Positions 60,002 through 64,000 of a DNA stretch of 64,000 bases are shown here, piece after piece; position 1 is the stretch's first letter, and each line of letters opens with the position of its first letter. Position numbers and translations under genes: made by a program. Under the pieces are notes generated by a model. That model saw only the letters and a list, made by a program, of their open reading frames with translations. It was not told the origin of the DNA and made no database searches. The stretch is from Thiemannella venezuelensis (GTDB lineage Bacteria; Actinomycetota; Actinomycetes; Streptosporangiales; Streptosporangiaceae), in contig NZ_JACHJJ010000005.1 in NCBI RefSeq assembly GCF_014203605.1, positions 186,001-250,000 on the forward strand, read 5' to 3'.

Positions 60002-62065
60002 TCAGGTAGGGAGAAAAGGGCTGGCACGTCCGGAATAGGACACGTAGAGCACCTCCTCGGCCCGGGTGCAGGCCACGTAGAGCAGGCCGCGTTCGCGCTG
60101 GAGGTCGTGCGCCCGGGCCGAGGGATCCTCCCCGGCCGGGGTGAGCGAGTCGGGGGCGGGCACGATGCCGTCGGAGACGCCGATCACGGCGACCCGCCGG
60201 AACTCCAGGCCCTTCATGCCGTGCAGCGTGGTCACCCGCACTCCCGTCTCCCGCAGGGCGGCCCTGGCGTCCCGGACGAGCTCCGCGGTCCGCGCGGCGA
60301 CGCCGATCTCCCCGGGGGGGACGCCGTCCTGGAGCCACTGCGCGACGTGCGCGGCCAGACCGCTCAGCTCGTCCTGCGGCGATCCGTAGGCGCGGACCAT
60401 CGGGCGCGGGCCGTGCCGCATGGAGCGGAAGCCGTACAGCTCCTGGACCCCGGCCACCAGCCCGTCCGCCGGTCCGCCCCCGCGCAGCCGCACCCCCCAG
60501 GAGAGGATCTCCTGCGGGAGCCGGTACGACACCTGCAGCAGCCGCTGGTCGGCGTCGATCCCCACCGTGCCCAGAGCCACCCGGGTGTCGAAGACGCGCT
60601 GGTGCGGGTCGCCCACGATGAACAGGTCGTCCGGCGCGTACGGCACCGCCGCGCGCAGCAGCCGCCACTGCGTGGGGTGCAGGTCCTGCGCCTCGTCCAC
60701 CACGATGTGCCGGTACGGCTCCCGCCGGGGCTCCGCCTCCTCCAGCAGGTCGCCGGTGGTCTGGCCGAGCAGGGTCGCCGCCTCGGCGGCGAGCTGGAGC
60801 AGGGTCCGCCTGCCGCGCTCGGCCAGCCGCCCGGTGACGTGCCCGACGGCCTGCCAGACGGCGGTGCGCTGCTCGGCGGAGAGGTCGACGGCGCGGCCGG
60901 CGCGCGGGGCGGCCAGATACTCGTCCAGGGTGCGGAGGTTCTGCGCCAGGATCACCTGCTCCCACTCGCGCAGCAGGAACGCCGGGCCGTACTCGCCGCT
61001 CGCCTCCCGCCAGAGCGCGGTCAGCTCGCCCGAGCCGACCAGCGAGGGCGGGCGGTCCTCCGCCTCGGCGACGATGCGGTGGGCGAGCCGGTCCACGTTC
61101 CCGACCTCGACGCGCTTGCGCACCACCTCGTCCTCGATCAGCAGGTCGAGCCTGGCCGACAGGTCGGCGCTCAGCCCCTGGGAGAAGGCGACCAGCAGGA
61201 CCGGGCCGGAGCCGTTCCTGGCCAGGTGGGCCGCGCGGTGCAGGGCGACGAGGGTCTTGCCGGTCCCCGCCCCGCCGGTGACCAGGAGCGGCCGGTCGTA
61301 GGAGTCCCAGTGGGCCAGCCGGTGCTGCGGCGGGTGCAGGAACACGCACCAGCCGGGTGCGTCCAGCACGTGGTTCAGCTCTCGAGGGCCGTCGACGAAG
61401 ACCGCCCGGTCCGGGCTGCGCCGGAGCGCGGCGGCGAGGTCGTCGAGCTCCTCGGGGCCGATCGGGCCGGTGCCGGCGACCGCGCGGTGGTTCTCCAGCT
61501 CCCGCCAGGCCCCGGCCACCGACTCGCCCCGGGCCAGCGCGGCCAGGGGCGCGTACTGGGTGGGCGGCAGCAGCGGCTCCAGCGCCTCCAGGGTCAGCTC
61601 GTCGGTGATCTGCCGGAGCAGCGGGAGGAACCTGTGGTCGATCCCCAGCTCGCCCAGGTCGGTGTCGCAGACCTGGGCGAACAGCCGGGCCCGGGACGCC
61701 GCGGCCGCCCTGCGGACGGCCGGCTCCACCCGCTCCAGCGCCGCGGCGTCCCACAGCTCGGCCACGCCGAGCACGGGGTTGACCCCGAAGCGCAGGCGCT
61801 GGGCGTAGGCCCAGGCCTCGGCGTCCGGCAGGACGGTCAGCAGCCAGTAGACGTCCCGCTGCCTGATCACGACGCCGCGGTGCCGGTCTGCGAGGCGGAG
61901 CGTCGCGACCCGGTCGTCCCTGGCCCCCCTGACCCGCTCCGGGTGCGGTCCGCCCGAGGTGTTCTGCAGGAACCGGCGTACGGCGACCACCGCGTCCCGG
62001 CGCACCGGCTGGGCCAGGGCGCCGAGCTCCGCGGGGAACCGGGGGGAGAGGGCGAGTCGGGGCAT
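60002..62065 (-). CDS. UvrD/Rep-type helicase with RelE/ParE-like N-terminal domain
   Basis: A 687-residue superfamily 1 helicase. Motif I is LLVTGGAGTGKTLVALHRAA (Lys near 270), motif II HIVVDEAQDLHPTQWRLL, motif III LFIVGDPHQRVFDTR, motif IV VSYRLPQEI, motif V TTLHGMKGLEFRRVAVIGV and motif VI RGLLYVACTRAEEVLYVSYS. The first 100 residues (DAVVAVRRFLQNTSGGPHPE, then VATLRLADRHRGVVIRQRDV and WLLTVLPDAEAWAYAQRLRF) resemble a RelE/ParE toxin fold, an arrangement I recall for some DNA helicases. It starts three bases after the stop of the upstream paralogue, so the operon is tightly coupled. Confidence 0.85.
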   Translation of the reverse strand: MPRLALSPRFPAELGALAQPVRRDAVVAVRRFLQNTSGGPHPERVRGARDDRVATLRLADRHRGVVIRQRDVYWLLTVLPDAEAWAYAQRLRFGVNPVLGVAELWDAAALERVEPAVRRAAAASRARLFAQVCDTDLGELGIDHRFLPLLRQITDELTLEALEPLLPPTQYAPLAALARGESVAGAWRELENHRAVAGTGPIGPEELDDLAAALRRSPDRAVFVDGPRELNHVLDAPGWCVFLHPPQHRLAHWDSYDRPLLVTGGAGTGKTLVALHRAAHLARNGSGPVLLVAFSQGLSADLSARLDLLIEDEVVRKRVEVGNVDRLAHRIVAEAEDRPPSLVGSGELTALWREASGEYGPAFLLREWEQVILAQNLRTLDEYLAAPRAGRAVDLSAEQRTAVWQAVGHVTGRLAERGRRTLLQLAAEAATLLGQTTGDLLEEAEPRREPYRHIVVDEAQDLHPTQWRLLRAAVPYAPDDLFIVGDPHQRVFDTRVALGTVGIDADQRLLQVSYRLPQEILSWGVRLRGGGPADGLVAGVQELYGFRSMRHGPRPMVRAYGSPQDELSGLAAHVAQWLQDGVPPGEIGVAARTAELVRDARAALRETGVRVTTLHGMKGLEFRRVAVIGVSDGIVPAPDSLTPAGEDPSARAHDLQRERGLLYVACTRAEEVLYVSYSGRASPFLPT

Positions 62066-62068
62066 CGG

Positions 62069-64000
62069 CTACGCCAGGAGGGACTGCAGGTCGCGGTCCC
62101 CGCGCTCGCGCAGGCGGGTGAGGAGGTCGGGCAGGGTCACCGGTCCGCTCATCCCGACGCGGGTGGCGACGACGCGTGCGGCGTGCTCGGGGGTCTCGCA
62201 GGGCGCGGTGTAGCCCACCAGGCGCAGCGCCCGCACGATCGGCTCCACTCCCGATCCCGCGGCGGGCAGGTGCCTGGCGCGCAGCACCCCCTCGTCGGAC
62301 AGCGTAAGGAACAGGTGACTTCCCTCCTTGGCGCCCGCGTCCCGCAGCAGCGGGCCGAGCGAGTCCAGAACCGGCCGGTCCCGCCAGCTCAGGGTCAGCT
62401 CGCCCACCGCGCTGCTGACCGTACGGCCGCCGCCGGGGGCCATGCCCAGGTAGGCGGCGAACCCGGTGGGCAGCGGGCACTCGGCGCCCTCGACGTGCTC
62501 GGCGGTGACGTCGATCCTCAGCCACCAGCGGCCGTCCGGCTGGCGGAAGCAGCGCCGGGTGAGCGCCACGTCCTTGAGCGGGCGGAACGGGGACCGGGCC
62601 TGCCCGGGCGCTCCGGCGGGCTCCTCGGCCGGACCGGGCTCCGAGGGCTCTCCGGCCGGTTCCCGGACCGGTCCCCGGTCCGGTTCCGGCGCGGGCTCCC
62701 GGTCCGGTTCCGGCGCGGGCTCCCGGTCCGGTTCCGGCGCGGGCTCCCGGTCCGGTTCCGGCGCGGGCTCCCGGACCGGTCCGGGGTCCGGTGCCGGCAG
62801 GGGTTCCCGGACGGGTTCCCAGGGCGCCTCCCCGGCCGGCCTCCCGGCCAGGGCCGTCGCCTGCGCCGTGCCGTTGAGGCGAAGGGCCGCGGGGTCGTTC
62901 GCGCCGAGGATGCGCAACTGCGGGACGTTCTCCAGCCACTCCTTGGCGACCTCGGGATGGATGCCGAGGGAGGAGATCAGCTCCAGGGCGCGGCCGACGG
63001 TCGGGCGCTCGGCGCCGCTGATGAGATCCCGGGTGCGGTGCCGCAGGTCGGCGATGTCGCCGTCGACCAGCCAGTCGTCGACCAGGTGGTGGTCCGGGAG
63101 GGTGGCGAGCACGAACTGCCAGGCGGGCACGTCGAGGGAGCGGAGTTCGAGCGTGTGCCAGCCGGCCGCGCCGATCAGCCGGCTCCGGGGGGCCGCCTTG
63201 CCGAGGAGCGCCCGCAGCCCCGCGAGGTGCTCCCGGTACGGCTCCGCCTCGTCGGAGGCGAGCCATTCCTCCAGTCGCCGGCGCAGCTCGGCCTCGGTGT
63301 CGCGGATGACCTCGGGCCGGACCGCGAAGAGCTTGGCCAGCGCCTCGACGGCCGCGGGTTCGTCGCTGAACACCCGGTTCTGCGCGACGGCCCAGCTCGT
63401 GTCCTCCAGCCCGGTGAACACCCCGTCGAGAAGCGCGTGCAGATCCACGGGTCCGGGCGCCCGCCCGGCCTGCGGCGCCTCGGGCTCCGCCGGCGCCTCG
63501 GGTTCCGCCGGCGCCTCGGGTTCCGGCGCCGTCTCGGGCTCCGCCGTCTCGGGCTCCGCCGTCTCGGGCTCCGCGGCCGTCTCGGGCTCCGCGGCCGTCT
63601 CGGGTTCTGCGGCGGCCTCGGGCTCCGGCGTCTCGGGTTCCGGCGCCTCGGGCTCCGCGGCTGCTGCGGGTTCCGGCGCCTCGGGCTCCGCGGCCGGGGC
63701 GGCGGCCCCGGCGACGGCGGCCCCGGAGAGCGGGGGAACGCCGGGGGCCACGGCGGGAGCCGGGGCGAGGCGGGTGAAGACCGCCGAGAAGAGGGTCTGC
63801 AGGAGCGGACGGACCCGGACGAAGGGCTGGTCGCGGAGGCCGTGGCCGGTGAGGGCGAGCAGCCCGGGCCACGAGCCCGCGCGGTCGAGCGCGATGGCCG
63901 TGCAGGGCTCGTCGAGCTCCGCGGCCTCGTCGGGGTCCAGCACGTACAGGGCGGGCAGGACGTCGCCCACCGCCGCCGCGGGCCAGTGCCTCAGGGTGAT
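62069..64000 (-). CDS. Sigma-region-4-like paralogue A of the helicase operon (partial, 5' end outside window)
   Basis: An open frame runs from the window edge to TAG at 62069-62071 (643 codons visible), with WPAAAVGDVLPALYVLDPDE at the visible N-terminus aligning to WGHLVLGDVLPLLRFADP of the gene at 58105. The C-terminal domain is clearly homologous (RRCFRQPDGRWWLRIDVTAE, PLPTGFAAYLGMAPGG). The HTH is weaker (VEALAKLFAVRPEVIRDTEA), and the winged-helix section is replaced by Pro/Glu repeats, including EPAPEPDR four times and long AEPE stretches. It is therefore a divergent paralogue, the first visible gene of the operon. Confidence 0.78.
   Translation of the reverse strand: MTLRHWPAAAVGDVLPALYVLDPDEAAELDEPCTAIALDRAGSWPGLLALTGHGLRDQPFVRVRPLLQTLFSAVFTRLAPAPAVAPGVPPLSGAAVAGAAAPAAEPEAPEPAAAAEPEAPEPETPEPEAAAEPETAAEPETAAEPETAEPETAEPETAPEPEAPAEPEAPAEPEAPQAGRAPGPVDLHALLDGVFTGLEDTSWAVAQNRVFSDEPAAVEALAKLFAVRPEVIRDTEAELRRRLEEWLASDEAEPYREHLAGLRALLGKAAPRSRLIGAAGWHTLELRSLDVPAWQFVLATLPDHHLVDDWLVDGDIADLRHRTRDLISGAERPTVGRALELISSLGIHPEVAKEWLENVPQLRILGANDPAALRLNGTAQATALAGRPAGEAPWEPVREPLPAPDPGPVREPAPEPDREPAPEPDREPAPEPDREPAPEPDRGPVREPAGEPSEPGPAEEPAGAPGQARSPFRPLKDVALTRRCFRQPDGRWWLRIDVTAEHVEGAECPLPTGFAAYLGMAPGGGRTVSSAVGELTLSWRDRPVLDSLGPLLRDAGAKEGSHLFLTLSDEGVLRARHLPAAGSGVEPIVRALRLVGYTAPCETPEHAARVVATRVGMSGPVTLPDLLTRLRERGDRDLQSLLA
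62681..62776 (-). repeat. Four 24-bp tandem repeats encoding EPAPEPDR
   Basis: Copies of CGGTTCCGGCGCGGGCTCCC plus four bases lie at 62681-62704, 62705-62728, 62729-62752 and 62753-62776. Only the last has a single mismatch. In-frame 8-residue units extend a Pro/Glu linker. Confidence 0.9.

Noticed and set aside
62681-62776. Regularly spaced repeats as a possible CRISPR array
   Set aside because: The four 24-bp units are contiguous with no spacers and lie in frame inside a coding region, encoding EPAPEPDR.
59949-63872. A 1307-codon open frame on the minus strand covering the helicase and paralogue A
   Set aside because: Its translation is low-complexity Arg/Gly/Ala, and it overlaps the frames with helicase motifs and sigma-like HTH segments. 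Long empty frames are expected at this GC content.

Overview
The window is high-GC actinobacterial chromosome, most likely from the Streptosporangiaceae or a close relative. This rests on the GC-rich codon use, a mycothiol-pathway deacetylase (mshB), two different succinate dehydrogenase operons, many GTG starts, and a run of -10-like hexamers only 6-8 bases before start codons (leaderless-type genes). The order glpX / DUF4245 / xseB / xseA / lipid-droplet-type protein / ispH / ychF in 0.4-11.6 kb matches a gene order I recognise from other actinomycetes, including mycobacteria. The species is not determinable from the sequence alone. No rRNA, tRNA or CRISPR array was seen.

Layout. 0-11.6 kb is housekeeping: gluconeogenesis, exonuclease VII, isoprenoid synthesis, RmuC, YchF. 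12.0-22.8 kb is one long plus-strand operon encoding a type IV secretion/conjugation-like apparatus: a TcpC-like protein, a small membrane protein, a TcpE-like/MinD-like fusion, a VirB4-like ATPase, a polytopic VirB6/TrbL-like protein, an anchored accessory protein, and a transglycosylase-NlpC/P60 wall hydrolase. It has no relaxase, coupling protein or integrase. 22.8-26.9 kb holds a Nudix hydrolase and two large proline-rich surface proteins. 27.0-30.5 kb is a minus-strand Sdh1-type operon with a CRP-like site upstream. 30.7-32.4 kb has two response-regulator genes. 32.5-34.6 kb is an AAA ATPase + HNH nuclease pair resembling the Septu defence system. 34.7-39.3 kb is a LysR gene divergent from a second sdhCAB operon.

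39.6-43.6 kb is accessory: a HigBA-like toxin-antitoxin pair with an extra HTH gene, a MerR regulator with its own promoter, a frameshifted Fic gene, and an HTH/Clp-N pair beside three copies of one inverted-repeat operator. 43.7-47.2 kb is a heterodimeric ABC exporter whose two nucleotide-binding domains are degenerate in complementary ways. 47.2-55.1 kb returns to metabolism and membrane functions (S9 peptidase, MshB, flavin reductase, penicillin acylase, RraA). 55.1-56.7 kb holds a DUF234-type remnant and an HTH/PIN toxin-antitoxin pair whose toxin frame carries an in-frame amber codon. 57-58 kb has an acetyltransferase and a shortened cysteinyl-tRNA-synthetase-like protein. 58.1 kb to the edge is an unusual three-gene operon: two paralogous proteins with sigma-region-4-like HTH segments flanking a UvrD/Rep-type helicase whose N-terminus resembles a RelE/ParE toxin. 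The T4SS-like operon and this helicase operon are the best candidates for undescribed systems.
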